This document shows, piece after piece, positions 22,549-31,781 of a stretch of 64,000 nt of DNA (positions are counted from its first letter, which is position 1; the number at the start of each line of letters is the position of its first letter). The translations under genes and the position numbers were made by a program. Location: contig NZ_CP061941.1 in NCBI RefSeq assembly GCF_014805825.1, positions 1,116,001-1,180,000 of the forward strand, in the 5' to 3' direction. The stretch is from Marinomonas algicola. GTDB lineage: Bacteria > Pseudomonadota > Gammaproteobacteria > Pseudomonadales > Marinomonadaceae. Below the pieces are notes generated by a model. The model searched no databases. It had not been told where the DNA came from and saw nothing but the letters and a program-made list of their open reading frames with translations.

Positions 22549-22645
22549 TGTCCTGGTTATTTGAGCAGACATTGGGTAAAAAACCAAAATTCAAATAGGG
22601 CTCATAATATTTACGTTTGATTTTTTACATGTTGGCTATGAAGTG

Positions 22646-22682
22646 AAAATCATAGAAAAATAGATGCTTTTCTATGATTTTT
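22646..22682 (+). terminator. Terminator after the malonate operon
   Basis: AAAATCATAGAAAA pairs perfectly over 14 bp with TTTTCTATGATTTT around an eight-base loop; A and T runs allow use on both strands. It lies in the 357-base gap after matB. The rest of that gap (to 22905) is AT-rich with no recognised element. Confidence 0.75.
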
Positions 22683-22905
22683 GCCTTGTAGTAGTATGGT
22701 AGGCGTGATGAAGTAAAGTAATCGGATTCATTTCAGATTGAGTGTATATATTGATGCAAATGCTCGCGTTTAGGTCTATGATTTTTTTGAAAAAAGGGGA
22801 TATTAAAAATATAAAATTAGAAGCGTGTGATTTCTTCCTTTAATAATACCCGTAACCTTATATCTGTATTAAAATCGAGCCCTAGACACTACTTGGTTAT
22901 TCAGA

Positions 22906-23838
22906 ATGATTTCCCTATCGTTGACTATTTTACCTGTTTTTCTCTTATTAATAATGGGCATTATTTTATCTAGATACGATTTCCCATCGGATTCGTTTTG
23001 GAGTGGTGTTGATAAATTAGTCTATTGGGTGCTCTTTCCATCGCTACTTTATACCAAAACTTCAGAGGTAGATTTTAGCCATCCGATAGTAGGGCGCTAT
23101 GCCATTATTTTCCTTTCCACAATTGCGCTTATTTTCTGTCTCTGCTTGCTGGTAAATACGTTCATGCGTGCTTCTCCTCCAACGTGTACGACTATCGTTC
23201 AAGCTGGTGTTCGATTTAATACATTTATAGCGCTTGCCGTTGCTGATAAGCTTTATGGTGATGTTGGTCTGCTGTACGCAACGTTAGGGGCTTCTATTCT
23301 TATACCAACAATTAACGTGCTAGTTGTTATTTATATGGTAGTTAAACACGGCAAAAAAGGCGTGAGTTTATCTGGACTAATAGTTAAGGAATTATTTAAG
23401 AACCCGCTTATTATATCGATTCTATTAGGGGTAAGTGTTAACTTGCTTGGAGCCAGTGACGTTATTCCTTTATATGCAATAACTGAAATACTATCACAAG
23501 CGACGTTACCTTTAGTTTTGTTAGCCGTTGGGGCGAGCTTACAATTTAAAGAAATAAATACGGCCTGGAAGTATATCTGGTGCTCCACTATCATCAAGAT
23601 GACCGTTTTCCCCACCATTATTATTTTACTTTGTATTACTTTTGACATTTCAGGCGTTGTGGCGGCTGTGGCGGTTATTTTTGGAGCCGTTCCTACCGCA
23701 ACATCAGGCTACGCTCTGGCTCGTCAATTAGGTGGCAATGCTCCACTAATGGCTGTTTTAATTAGTTCTCAAACAGCCATTAGTATGGCTATGTTGCCAA
23801 TGGTAATGTGGGTTGCCCAGATAATATTTTTAACTTAA
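22906..23838 (+). CDS. AEC-family (auxin efflux carrier-like) transporter
   Basis: 310 residues with about ten hydrophobic segments in two halves. The N-terminal half contains LVYWVLFPSLLYTKT and the C-terminal half LPLVLLAVGASLQF and GAVPTATSGYALARQLGG, the two crossover-type motifs of the AEC family. Members export or import small organic anions; a malonate carrier (MdcF) belongs here, but the malonate operon already has a TRAP system and the two units are separated by a terminator, so the substrate is left open. There is no strong ribosome binding site before the ATG. The stop overlaps by 4 bases the convergent oxidoreductase. Confidence 0.85.
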   Translation: MISLSLTILPVFLLLIMGIILSRYDFPSDSFWSGVDKLVYWVLFPSLLYTKTSEVDFSHPIVGRYAIIFLSTIALIFCLCLLVNTFMRASPPTCTTIVQAGVRFNTFIALAVADKLYGDVGLLYATLGASILIPTINVLVVIYMVVKHGKKGVSLSGLIVKELFKNPLIISILLGVSVNLLGASDVIPLYAITEILSQATLPLVLLAVGASLQFKEINTAWKYIWCSTIIKMTVFPTIIILLCITFDISGVVAAVAVIFGAVPTATSGYALARQLGGNAPLMAVLISSQTAISMAMLPMVMWVAQIIFLT

Positions 23839-24878
23839 TGTTTATGGTGATGATGTTCATGGTGGTGTTCATGAATGTCATGCTCAGTGCTTGGCTCTTC
23901 TTCACCATCATAATAAAGTCCAATGTCATCTCGAATTTCATCGAGTGTACTAATGAGCTCAAGAGAGTCTTCCCAAGAGAAATTAGGGCTTTGCAGCAGC
24001 CCTTCTTCTAAGCAGCGGTTTACTTCATCTATTTCGAATTGATACCCCAGCCCAGGAAAGTCAAATTCAATGGCTCTTTCGTTGTTATTAGCATCAATCA
24101 GCCGACACGATTTGGCCATGAACCAGGGGCCGTCTATTTCAATGAATCCTTTACTGCCTGATAAGACGGCTTTATTGGGAGAGTGAGAGATAAGTGATGA
24201 CTCTAAACTGGCTAAGTGTCCTTTTTCCCAGCCTAAAAGAACTTGATTGAATACATCAACGTCCGTATCTCCTATTACGGCTTGGTTTTGAATAAAATCG
24301 GGTTTACCGAAAAACAATTGTGCGAGAAAAATTGGGTAAATTCCTAGATCAAGTAAAGCACCACCAGCAAGTGACTTGTTTAATAATCGATGCTCTGGGT
24401 CGGATGGACCAACAAAGCCAAAGCTTGCCTGAATACTGTTTAATTGACCTAACTCTCCATCTTCGATCCAATCATAAACTTGTTCAATCACTGGATTAAA
24501 GCGCGTCCACATGGCCTCCATAGCAAAGACATTATTTTGTTCAGCAAGTTCATATAATTCACGTGATTGCTCTTGATTGATAGTAAAAGGTTTCTCACAG
24601 AGAATGGATTTTTTAGCCAGAATACAGGCTTTAGCGATTTTGTAGTGCAAATGGTGAGGCACCGCAATGTAAATAATATCCACTTGATCGCTATTAATTA
24701 ATGAAAAATAGTCTATAAAGGCTAAATCGATATTAAAGTCGGCCGCAAACTGATCCGCCGTTTCTTTATTGCGCGATGCGATCGCCGTTAATTCACCTGT
24801 TTTTGCATAGGCAAAGTCATTGGCAAAGCTTCTAGCGACCGCACCGGTTCCGATGATACCCCAACGTATAGTTCTCAT
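23835..24878 (-). CDS. Gfo/Idh/MocA-family oxidoreductase with a His-rich C-terminus
   Basis: 347 residues. The Rossmann N-terminus has WGIIGTGAVARSFANDF, and the family's catalytic EKP motif is in ILCEKPFTIN (~94). The substrate domain includes GGALLDLGIYPI with the usual Asp/Tyr. It probably oxidises or reduces a sugar, polyol or similar compound with NAD(P); the substrate is not deducible. The last 17 residues (TEHDIHEHHHEHHHHKH) contain ten His, a natural metal-binding-type tail not part of the family fold. It is followed 3' by the AEC gene on the other strand and lies downstream of yceH, 55 bases away. Confidence 0.9.
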   Translation of the reverse strand: MRTIRWGIIGTGAVARSFANDFAYAKTGELTAIASRNKETADQFAADFNIDLAFIDYFSLINSDQVDIIYIAVPHHLHYKIAKACILAKKSILCEKPFTINQEQSRELYELAEQNNVFAMEAMWTRFNPVIEQVYDWIEDGELGQLNSIQASFGFVGPSDPEHRLLNKSLAGGALLDLGIYPIFLAQLFFGKPDFIQNQAVIGDTDVDVFNQVLLGWEKGHLASLESSLISHSPNKAVLSGSKGFIEIDGPWFMAKSCRLIDANNNERAIEFDFPGLGYQFEIDEVNRCLEEGLLQSPNFSWEDSLELISTLDEIRDDIGLYYDGEEEPSTEHDIHEHHHEHHHHKH

Positions 24879-24933
24879 AATATTCTCCTGCTGTATTATT
24901 GGTCGCTTTTAGAGTGTCTATTGGATAGATTGT

Positions 24934-25566
24934 CTATTGAATTCTTTCTTGTAAGTCCGAAATTTGTTCTTCGAGTTCTTTGATACGCTGTTTTAAACTT
25001 ACTATTAGGGTGTCTTTATCTTCCGTCGAATTGTTCATAACCTGCAAAACAGCATTTTCAGCAAACAGATGGATATAGCGTATTTCCCTTTTCCCTGGGA
25101 CCTTTGGCAGTGCTTGAATGTAAGGACCACCAGTCATCGTAATCAAGGATTGTAAGGTATCTTCTACTTCTGCGAGATCTTTAAATGTGTAAAGTCGAGC
25201 CGCTCTTGATCTAAGTTCTCCCGATGTCTGAGGACCTCTTAGCATAAATAAGCAAATAAGGGCGAGTTCAGGCATACTAAACTGAATATCAGAGAATTCA
25301 GTATTACAAAAGCGATGTTGGTATTTTGCCGTCTTGCTATTAAAGCTTGATGTATCTATTACAAGATTACTTTGGATTAATTCATCTAAAATAGTTTCTA
25401 ATTCCATTAAACTAAAATCCGTAATGGGATCTCTACTGGATTTTTGGTTGCATGCATTTTGAAGTGATTTAAGGCTTAAAGGATAGAGGTCTGGAGTGGT
25501 AATTGATTTTTCTATTAAGCTACCAATAATGCGGATCTGTTCATTAGTGAGGGACTGCTGGCTCAT
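24934..25566 (-). CDS. yceH: YceH/DUF480 family protein
   Basis: 210 residues, standard for the family. The start (LTNEQIRIIGSLIEKSITTPDLYPLSL) and the CNQKSSRDP motif are characteristic, as is the ELALICLFMLRGPQTSGELRSR stretch of the second winged helix. The fold is a pair of winged helices, with a C-terminal coiled coil (about 175-208). No biochemical role is established. The oxidoreductase lies 55 bases downstream on the same strand, so they could be one transcript. Confidence 0.9.
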   Translation of the reverse strand: MSQQSLTNEQIRIIGSLIEKSITTPDLYPLSLKSLQNACNQKSSRDPITDFSLMELETILDELIQSNLVIDTSSFNSKTAKYQHRFCNTEFSDIQFSMPELALICLFMLRGPQTSGELRSRAARLYTFKDLAEVEDTLQSLITMTGGPYIQALPKVPGKREIRYIHLFAENAVLQVMNNSTEDKDTLIVSLKQRIKELEEQISDLQERIQ

Positions 25567-25601
25567 AGTAAACCCTTATTATAATACTTAAGGATTATAT
25601 A

Positions 25602-26408
25602 TTACTCCTTGTCTTGCTTGTTTTGGAAGTCGCTTGACGTAAATGATGGCATAAGTAGTAAAGAAAGTAGGCCTTTTGTTTTATAAAAACGCGTTTGCGG
25701 CATGCCTATTTGAATGTCTTGGTCACCCAAAGTAGCCTTAGGTGTGTATGTTTGAAAAAGTCTGTCCCAAACACTTAAGAAAAAGCCATAGTTGCTGTTC
25801 GTTTCTTTTGTTAGACGAGAGTGGTGAATTCGATGCATTTCTGGTGTAACAATCATTTTTCTTAACTTAGCTTCAAACGCGACAGGAAGTCTAATATTGC
25901 TGTGATTAAATAGCGCGGATGCATTTAAGAGGATATCAAAAAATAAAATAGCCGCCGCTGGTATACCAAAAATTAATACGATCGCGCTTTTGTATAGTAA
26001 GGAGAGAAGTATTTCAATTGGATGAAATCGAACCGCCGAAGAGACATCCAGTTCGGCATCAGAATGATGCACTCTGTGTAACCTCCAAATCCAATTAATA
26101 CGATGAGATAAGGTGTGCTGGCAGTAAATGGCTAAATCCAGTAAAACGATACTAAGAAGCACGGTTATCCAGAATGGGAGAGGCCACTGTTGTAACAGAC
26201 CATAGTTTGAAGCGGATAGGGCGATTATTGATAATAAAATCGGCTGGAAAAAGCGCAAAGTGACGGTATTAATGGCAAGCATCCCGATATTTTCTAGCCA
26301 GCGCTGCTTCGAGTAACGTAACGGTTTTTTGGGAAAAAATGTTTGCCAAAAAAAGAGTGCAACAACACAGAACAAAAATACAGTCAGTCTCAATGCGTAA
26401 TCGGTCAT
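25602..26408 (-). CDS. Sterol desaturase / fatty acid hydroxylase superfamily protein
   Basis: 268 residues from the chosen start. Membrane segments flank a conserved His array for a di-iron centre: HTLSH, HRVHH and HRIHH are all present in order. The family hydroxylates or desaturates lipids in the membrane; the substrate is unknown. An upstream in-frame ATG (26423) has no ribosome binding site, whereas ATG 26408 has GGGG nine bases upstream, so the latter is chosen. The stop is 35 bases before yceH; the gene may head a unit with it. Confidence 0.88.
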   Translation of the reverse strand: MTDYALRLTVFLFCVVALFFWQTFFPKKPLRYSKQRWLENIGMLAINTVTLRFFQPILLSIIALSASNYGLLQQWPLPFWITVLLSIVLLDLAIYCQHTLSHRINWIWRLHRVHHSDAELDVSSAVRFHPIEILLSLLYKSAIVLIFGIPAAAILFFDILLNASALFNHSNIRLPVAFEAKLRKMIVTPEMHRIHHSRLTKETNSNYGFFLSVWDRLFQTYTPKATLGDQDIQIGMPQTRFYKTKGLLSLLLMPSFTSSDFQNKQDKE

Positions 26409-26582
26409 AATGTACGGCCCCATATTTTTGTTTTGTGGTCAATGACAACCCTGCTGAAATGTTAGTCAATACTCTTGCTAAAAAGTTCCTTAAAATTAGG
26501 CTCTCTGATTAAAATTGAAAATTCCATTCTCATAATAGACTTTCAGATAAAAGGTCTATCTAAAATGAGAGTGAAAAGTGAA

Positions 26583-27743
26583 TCAAGATAGACGATTGAT
26601 TGCCTTTACCATTTTATCAAGAGCTTCTTCCAATAAGGGCCGAGGGCAGCCAAAATTGAGCCTTAAAAACTGGGGGTTACCAAAATCTTTGCCATCAGAA
26701 AGGCCTACTCCAGCGTCAAGGAAAAAGCGATAGGGATCGTCGAGTTGTAACCCACTGACATCAAGCCATTCTAAATATGTCGCTTCCAAAGAAGAAAATT
26801 TTATTGGGGTGTCTTTTAGTTTTAATCGGATAAAATCTCGGTTGCTTTTCAGGTATACCAATAAATTCTTATGCCATTCTTGACCTTTTTCATAGGCAGC
26901 TTGAGCCGCTACTAAGCCTAATACATTGGGAGAAGGGATAATACCGCTTTTTTCTTTATTGAACAGGTGCCTTAATTTGGGATTTTCAATCACGGCAAAC
27001 GCAAACCCAAGACCGGCAATGTTAAAGGTTTTACTGGGTGCCATTAGGGTGATTGTTCGATTTTTTGCGTCCTCATTTAAACTGGCAAAAGGAACATGAG
27101 AAACGTCTTCTAAGATAAGGTCACAATGAATTTCGTCAGAAAGCACGATTAGGTTGTTGGCTTGGGCCATTTTATGGATGCGTTCTAATTCGGCTTTAGT
27201 ATAGACGGTACCACCTGGGTTATGAGGGTTACAGAGTAATAACATGCAACTATTTTTATTTGAACACGCTACTTCTAAAGCCTCAAAATCCGGTATCCAT
27301 CGCTGACTTTCGTCTTGTTGCATTTCCACATGCAGCAGTTTTCTATCCGCCAGCTCAGCGGCTTTTGTTAAATGGTAATAAACAGGGCCGGGGACAACAA
27401 TACTGTCTTCTTTATTAGAAAACGTTCTTACCCCTAAGTGCAGGGCGCAGACAAGTCCTGGTAAATAGACAATAGATTGCTCGTTGATAAGCCATGAGTA
27501 GCGCGTTTCTAAGTGGTTTTGAATACTGTTGAAAAGCGATTTTGATGCCGATGTATAACCAAAAATACCATGTTCTAAACGTTTTGAAATTGCGTCTCGA
27601 ATAACATCTGGTGATGTAAAATCCATATCAGCTACCCATAAAGGAATAACGTCTTTTGAATATCTTGACCATTTGTCGCTTTGAGTATCGGTTCGTGGAA
27701 TTATAGTATCAAATTCATTTTTCATATTGGCTTGTTCCGTCAT
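26583..27743 (-). CDS. PatB/MalY-family PLP-dependent C-S lyase or aminotransferase
   Basis: 386 residues. Class I/II aminotransferase fold: PLP-phenyl stacking and Asp region in LLCNPHNPGGTVYT, the LSDEIHCDLIL stretch with the PLP-binding Asp, and the Schiff-base Lys in TLMAPSKTFNIAGLG. The start ELI/VADMDF motif (LWVADMDFTSPDVI) is typical of the MalY/PatB branch, which cleaves cystathionine or related C-S bonds. A GAGAGG six bases upstream supports MTEQ. It is divergent from betI across 296 bases. The physiological substrate cannot be deduced. Confidence 0.88.
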   Translation of the reverse strand: MTEQANMKNEFDTIIPRTDTQSDKWSRYSKDVIPLWVADMDFTSPDVIRDAISKRLEHGIFGYTSASKSLFNSIQNHLETRYSWLINEQSIVYLPGLVCALHLGVRTFSNKEDSIVVPGPVYYHLTKAAELADRKLLHVEMQQDESQRWIPDFEALEVACSNKNSCMLLLCNPHNPGGTVYTKAELERIHKMAQANNLIVLSDEIHCDLILEDVSHVPFASLNEDAKNRTITLMAPSKTFNIAGLGFAFAVIENPKLRHLFNKEKSGIIPSPNVLGLVAAQAAYEKGQEWHKNLLVYLKSNRDFIRLKLKDTPIKFSSLEATYLEWLDVSGLQLDDPYRFFLDAGVGLSDGKDFGNPQFLRLNFGCPRPLLEEALDKMVKAINRLS

Positions 27744-27969
27744 TATAACCTCTCAAAAATTGAAATAATCATCGATTTTTTATTAATTTATAATAATTTA
27801 AAAATATTAATTCCTATATTAATCCGCATAAAAATCTTTGTAAATCAATCATATTAAATGAAATTTTAAGAAAAAGGGAAAAACTTTAAAAAAACTAATA
27901 ATATAAAAAAATATAATCATATCAATATCTTAACTGCTTATATGATCCTTTTCTTTAATTTGTCAAGGG

Positions 27970-27998
27970 TTGCCCTTAGTTCTTAAGCATCCTACTAT
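27970..27998 (+). promoter_or_regulatory. Candidate betI promoter
   Basis: TTGCCC and TACTAT are 17 bases apart. The predicted start of transcription, near 28005, falls at the palindrome just downstream. Confidence 0.5.
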
Positions 27999-28006
27999 GA
28001 TTAAAG

Positions 28007-28022
28007 TTAAACAAGCGTTTAA
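28007..28022. promoter_or_regulatory. Probable BetI operator
   Basis: TTAAACAAGCGTTTAA is a perfect 6-4-6 inverted repeat placed at the predicted transcription start of betI. It and the following ATATAA resemble the dyad described for BetI sites in other bacteria (CGTT...AATATAA half). Repression of betI and the downstream cho genes would follow. Confidence 0.6.
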
Positions 28023-28039
28023 TATAAAGGTTGTGATTT

Positions 28040-28618
28040 ATGCCAAAAGTTGGAATGCCAGAAATTAGAAAGCCACAGTTGATTCAAGCCGCTATAAAGG
28101 TAATTGATGAGCGAGGGTTTGCTGGTGCAACAGTCAGTGTTATTGGAAAAAAAGCCGGTGTTTCTCCTGCCATAATAAACCACTATTTTGGCGGTAAAAA
28201 CGGTTTATTAGAAGAAACAATGAAAAGCTTAATTCGTGAATTCTTTCAGCTATTAAAAAAAGAACTGGCAGAAGAAAAGAAAGAAAGCACGATAGAAAAT
28301 ATCATGATTATTGTGAAAACCAGCCTCAGTCACTCTCAGACTCAGCCAGAAGTCGTTAAAGTATGGATGGGTTTTTGGGCCTTGGCTATGCACGATACTG
28401 TTTTTTTTAGACTTCAACGTGTTTATTCCAAACGACTCAATACAGCGCTTGTGGTTGAATTAAAGGGGGTACTTGGTTTGCAGAAATCTCGAGAAGTATC
28501 GCAAGTTGTCGCTTCTTTAATTGATGGTATGTGGCTTAGAGGTTCATTAGATGGTGGAATTAACAAGGCTTATGCCACTAAGTTAATTCGCTCTTATTTA
28601 GAATTAGAACTTGGTTAG
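28040..28618 (+). CDS. betI: TetR-family choline-responsive repressor BetI
   Basis: 192 residues, normal for BetI. The N-terminal helix-turn-helix contains GATVSVIGKKAGVSPAIINH, and the first residues (PKVGMPEIRKPQLIQAAI) match the family start. The C-terminal helical domain holds the choline site. It represses choline-uptake and betaine-synthesis genes until choline is present. Here it is followed 83 bases later by choline ABC transporter genes, not betBA, so its local target is the transporter. Confidence 0.93.
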   Translation: MPKVGMPEIRKPQLIQAAIKVIDERGFAGATVSVIGKKAGVSPAIINHYFGGKNGLLEETMKSLIREFFQLLKKELAEEKKESTIENIMIIVKTSLSHSQTQPEVVKVWMGFWALAMHDTVFFRLQRVYSKRLNTALVVELKGVLGLQKSREVSQVVASLIDGMWLRGSLDGGINKAYATKLIRSYLELELG

Positions 28619-28701
28619 ATCTCACCGTTTTAAGAGCGGTTTATGTATAAAAATAGAAATGTCGTATAAAGTTAATTGAATTATTAAAACGAGGGTAAAT
28701 T

Positions 28702-29640
28702 ATGTTATCAATGCTAAGTAAATCTGTTGTTGCTACAGGTATCGCAACTGTCTCAGGCCTAACGATTGCTGCGAGCTGTTCTACCGTTCGATTTTCAGAT
28801 GTAGGTTGGACTGATATTACAGCAACAACGGCGGTTGCCTCTGAAGTGTTGCAAGGATTGGGTTACGAAACAAAAACTCAGTTGTTGTCTGTGCCGATCA
28901 CTTATACATCTCTAGCCAATGGCGATATTGATGTCTTTCTTGGTAATTGGATGCCAACAATGGAAGCAGACATTAAGCCTTACCTTGAAGCCGGTACGGT
29001 TGAAGACTTAGGTCCAAATTTAGTGGGTGCTAAATATACCTTGGCGGTTAACAAAACGGCTTATGACGCAGGAGTGAAAACGTTTGCTGATTTGGCTAAA
29101 TTCAAGAAAGAGTTTTCTAGCCGTGTATACGGTATTGAGCCAGGTAATGATGGCAACCGTATTATTCAAAGTATGATTGATTCCAATGCATTTGATTTAG
29201 GTTCGTTTAAATTGGTTGAATCTAGTGAGTCTGGGATGATCTCTCAGGTAAGTCGTAATGCTCGCCGTGATAAATGGATCGCTTTCTTAGGCTGGGCGCC
29301 GCATCCAATGAACTCAAATTTCGAGATTGAGTATTTAGATGGTGGTGATGACTTCTTTGGACCAAACTACGGTGGTGCTAATGTCCATACAAACGTTCGT
29401 AAATCCTACGTAGCTGAGTGCCCTAATGTCGGTAAGCTTTTGACTAACCTAGAATTTTCCCTTGAGATGGAGAACCAAATCATGGGCGCTATTCTAGACG
29501 ACGGCAAACAACCTAATGTTGCCGCGCAAGAATGGTTAAAGAGTAACCCTGCTGTCTTAGATTCATGGTTAACGGGCGTGGCAACTGAATCAGGTGACAA
29601 CGGCAGTGTAGCGGCTGTTAAGGCGCATTTAGGACTGTAA
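28702..29640 (+). CDS. choX: Choline ABC transporter, periplasmic binding protein
   Basis: 312 residues with a signal sequence of about 23 residues. The mature start has CSTVRFSDVGWTDITATTAV, the family choline-site region with Trp/Asp residues; LGNWMP and FLGWAPHPMN are the other conserved contact stretches. Cys near the mature N-terminus and in AECPNV form the disulphide known in ChoX. It binds choline (and acetylcholine) in the periplasm. It is first of the choX-W-V unit; a hairpin after it would let it be made in excess. A second homologue is encoded at 37437. Confidence 0.93.
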   Translation: MLSMLSKSVVATGIATVSGLTIAASCSTVRFSDVGWTDITATTAVASEVLQGLGYETKTQLLSVPITYTSLANGDIDVFLGNWMPTMEADIKPYLEAGTVEDLGPNLVGAKYTLAVNKTAYDAGVKTFADLAKFKKEFSSRVYGIEPGNDGNRIIQSMIDSNAFDLGSFKLVESSESGMISQVSRNARRDKWIAFLGWAPHPMNSNFEIEYLDGGDDFFGPNYGGANVHTNVRKSYVAECPNVGKLLTNLEFSLEMENQIMGAILDDGKQPNVAAQEWLKSNPAVLDSWLTGVATESGDNGSVAAVKAHLGL

Positions 29641-29656
29641 TCTAGTTAAGTAAAAT

Positions 29657-29692
29657 AGGGTGGCCGTTTTATGTTTTAGCCACCCTTTCTTT
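29657..29692 (+). terminator. Intercistronic terminator/attenuator between choX and choW
   Basis: AGGGTGGC pairs with GCCACCCT over a 14-base loop, then TTTCTTT. Such hairpins after a binding-protein gene usually raise its level relative to the membrane genes. Confidence 0.6.
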
Positions 29693-29720
29693 GTAGTCCT
29701 AATGTCGTGGAGAGAATATA

Positions 29721-30569
29721 ATGAACTGGTTGACTGACCATAAACTTCCCCTCGGATCTTGGATGGAGCTATTTGTAGATTGGCTTATCGAAGTTGCCGC
29801 CGTTTTTTTCGATTTTATTTCAGAAACCTTAGAAACATTAATTGTTTCTTTAGTTGATGCGATTGAATGGATGCCGCCCTTAGCTGTGATTGTCATTGTT
29901 ATGATCGGAGTGTGGCTCTTGCATAGAAGTACAGGCCTAGTGGTTTTTGTAGCCGCTTCAATGCTGTTGATTATTAATTTAGGTTATTGGGTAGAAACGA
30001 TTCAAACATTGGTGTTAGTTGTCTCGGCCACCACAATCAGTGTTCTTGTTGGTGTGCCAATTGGCATTGCTGCCGCGCATAGGCCTTGGTTATATACCAT
30101 ACTTCGACCCATTTTAGATCTAATGCAAACGATCCCAACCTTTGTGTATTTGATTCCCACTTTGATTTTATTTGGTTTGGGGTACGTTCCAGGTCTAATA
30201 TCTACCATCATTTTTGCTATCGCCGCCCCAATTCGACTTACGTATTTAGGGATTAGTAAAGTACCTACTGAATTGGTGGAAGCTGGACTCGCATTTGGTT
30301 GCACTAAATCTAAATTACTTTACAAGGTAGAGCTTCCGGCGGCCATGCCAAATATTATGGCTGGCGTTACCCAATGTATTATGTTGTCCTTATCTATGGT
30401 GGTGATTGCGGCTCTAGTAGGCGCTGACGGACTTGGTAAGCCTGTGGTAAGAGCGTTAAATACAGTAAACATTTCTCAAGGCTTTGAAGCCGGTATCGTT
30501 ATTGTACTTGTTGCTATTATGCTTGACCGTATTTGTAAAAGTCCTTCGGCTAGTAAGGAGCAATCATAA
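29721..30569 (+). CDS. choW: Choline ABC transporter permease
   Basis: 282 residues with about six to seven membrane segments. The typical EAA loop is LVEAGLAFGCTKSKLLYKVE followed by LPAAMPNI, which contacts the ATPase. The long N-terminal amphipathic region before the first transmembrane segment is usual in the ProW/OpuAB branch. The stop overlaps the choV start (TAATG). Confidence 0.92.
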   Translation: MNWLTDHKLPLGSWMELFVDWLIEVAAVFFDFISETLETLIVSLVDAIEWMPPLAVIVIVMIGVWLLHRSTGLVVFVAASMLLIINLGYWVETIQTLVLVVSATTISVLVGVPIGIAAAHRPWLYTILRPILDLMQTIPTFVYLIPTLILFGLGYVPGLISTIIFAIAAPIRLTYLGISKVPTELVEAGLAFGCTKSKLLYKVELPAAMPNIMAGVTQCIMLSLSMVVIAALVGADGLGKPVVRALNTVNISQGFEAGIVIVLVAIMLDRICKSPSASKEQS

Positions 30570-31759
30570 TGTCTTCTGTTGTAAGTATTCAAAATCTCGA
30601 TGTTGTCTTTGGTGACAACACCCGTGAAACGCTTTCATTAATGGATCAAGGAAAGTCAAGAAATGAAATTCTAGGTATTACAGGGGATGTTGTTGGTGTA
30701 CAAAACGCTAATATTGAAGTGAAAGAAGGAGAAATCTGCGTCCTAATGGGACTATCAGGGTCTGGTAAATCAACGTTGTTAAGGACCATTAATGGTCTCA
30801 ATAAAGTCGCTCGCGGTCAGTGTCTTGTGCGCGATGGTGACACAATGGTCGATATGGCCACTTGTAATGAAACCATGTTAAGACACATTCGAACAAATCG
30901 TGTTTCTATGGTATTTCAAAGCTTTGCCTTGATGCCATGGCTCACCGTATTAGAGAACGTTGCTTTTGGTTTAGAAATGCAGGGTCTTGGTAAAACTGAG
31001 CGTTTAGAAAAAGCTAGAAAGCAAATTGATATGGTTGGTCTTAATGCATGGGCCGATAAAAAAATTGATGAATTGTCTGGTGGTATGAAGCAGCGCGTAG
31101 GGCTAGCAAGAGCGTTCGCGATGGATTCAGACGTGTTGTTAATGGATGAACCGTTTTCGGCTCTTGATCCTCTTATTCGCTCACAACTTCAAGATGAGTT
31201 AATTGAGTTACAACAACGTTTGAATAAAACCATTATTTTTGTGAGTCATGATTTAGATGAAGCACTGAAAATAGGGTCAAAAATCGCCATCATGGAATCC
31301 GCAAAAATTATTCAAGAAGATAAGCCAGAAGCGATTGTGTTAAACCCTGCAACTGAATACGTCGAAAAATTTGTTGCTCATACAAACCCACTAAACGTTC
31401 TTAAAGGAAGCTCTTTAATGTCTCCTAAAGGCGAAATGGAGACCTTCGACTTTGGCTGTGTTGATGGCGGTATTTATTATCATTTAGATGGTCAAGGTAA
31501 TGTTAATAGAGCGGAGTGTAATGGCCAAGTGTTGAATATAAACGATTGGCAGATAGGCGAAAGTATCGATTCTTTAGCGGTTGATTCTGTCACTAACGTG
31601 CCCTTTGATATTTCGATGAGAGACGCCGCCGAAATACGCTATAAAACCGGTCGACCATTAATGCTGATTAAAGACGGCCACTTTGTCGGTATTTTGAACG
31701 ATAATAACTTCTATCATGCCTTACTTGGTAAGCATTTTGGTCAATCTGACGAATCATAA
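30569..31759 (+). CDS. choV: Choline ABC transporter ATP-binding protein
   Basis: 396 residues. Walker A GLSGSGKST (~69), signature LSGGMKQRVGLARA, Walker B LLMDEPFSALDPL and the switch His in VSHDLDEA are intact. A C-terminal extension of about 120 residues (after ~275) is the CBS-like region seen in the ProV/OpuAA branch; here it is degenerate, so osmotic sensing by it is uncertain. The gene closes the transporter operon and is followed by a strong terminator. Confidence 0.93.
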   Translation: MSSVVSIQNLDVVFGDNTRETLSLMDQGKSRNEILGITGDVVGVQNANIEVKEGEICVLMGLSGSGKSTLLRTINGLNKVARGQCLVRDGDTMVDMATCNETMLRHIRTNRVSMVFQSFALMPWLTVLENVAFGLEMQGLGKTERLEKARKQIDMVGLNAWADKKIDELSGGMKQRVGLARAFAMDSDVLLMDEPFSALDPLIRSQLQDELIELQQRLNKTIIFVSHDLDEALKIGSKIAIMESAKIIQEDKPEAIVLNPATEYVEKFVAHTNPLNVLKGSSLMSPKGEMETFDFGCVDGGIYYHLDGQGNVNRAECNGQVLNINDWQIGESIDSLAVDSVTNVPFDISMRDAAEIRYKTGRPLMLIKDGHFVGILNDNNFYHALLGKHFGQSDES

Positions 31760-31781
31760 ATTTAATGTTGAGTAATGCATT

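Larger units (their letters stand above)
27744..28039. other. AT-rich divergent region between the lyase gene and betI
   Basis: The 296-base gap is strongly AT-rich on the lyase side, with poly-A and poly-T runs and no ORF of note. On the betI side it holds a promoter and operator listed separately. Confidence 0.6.
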
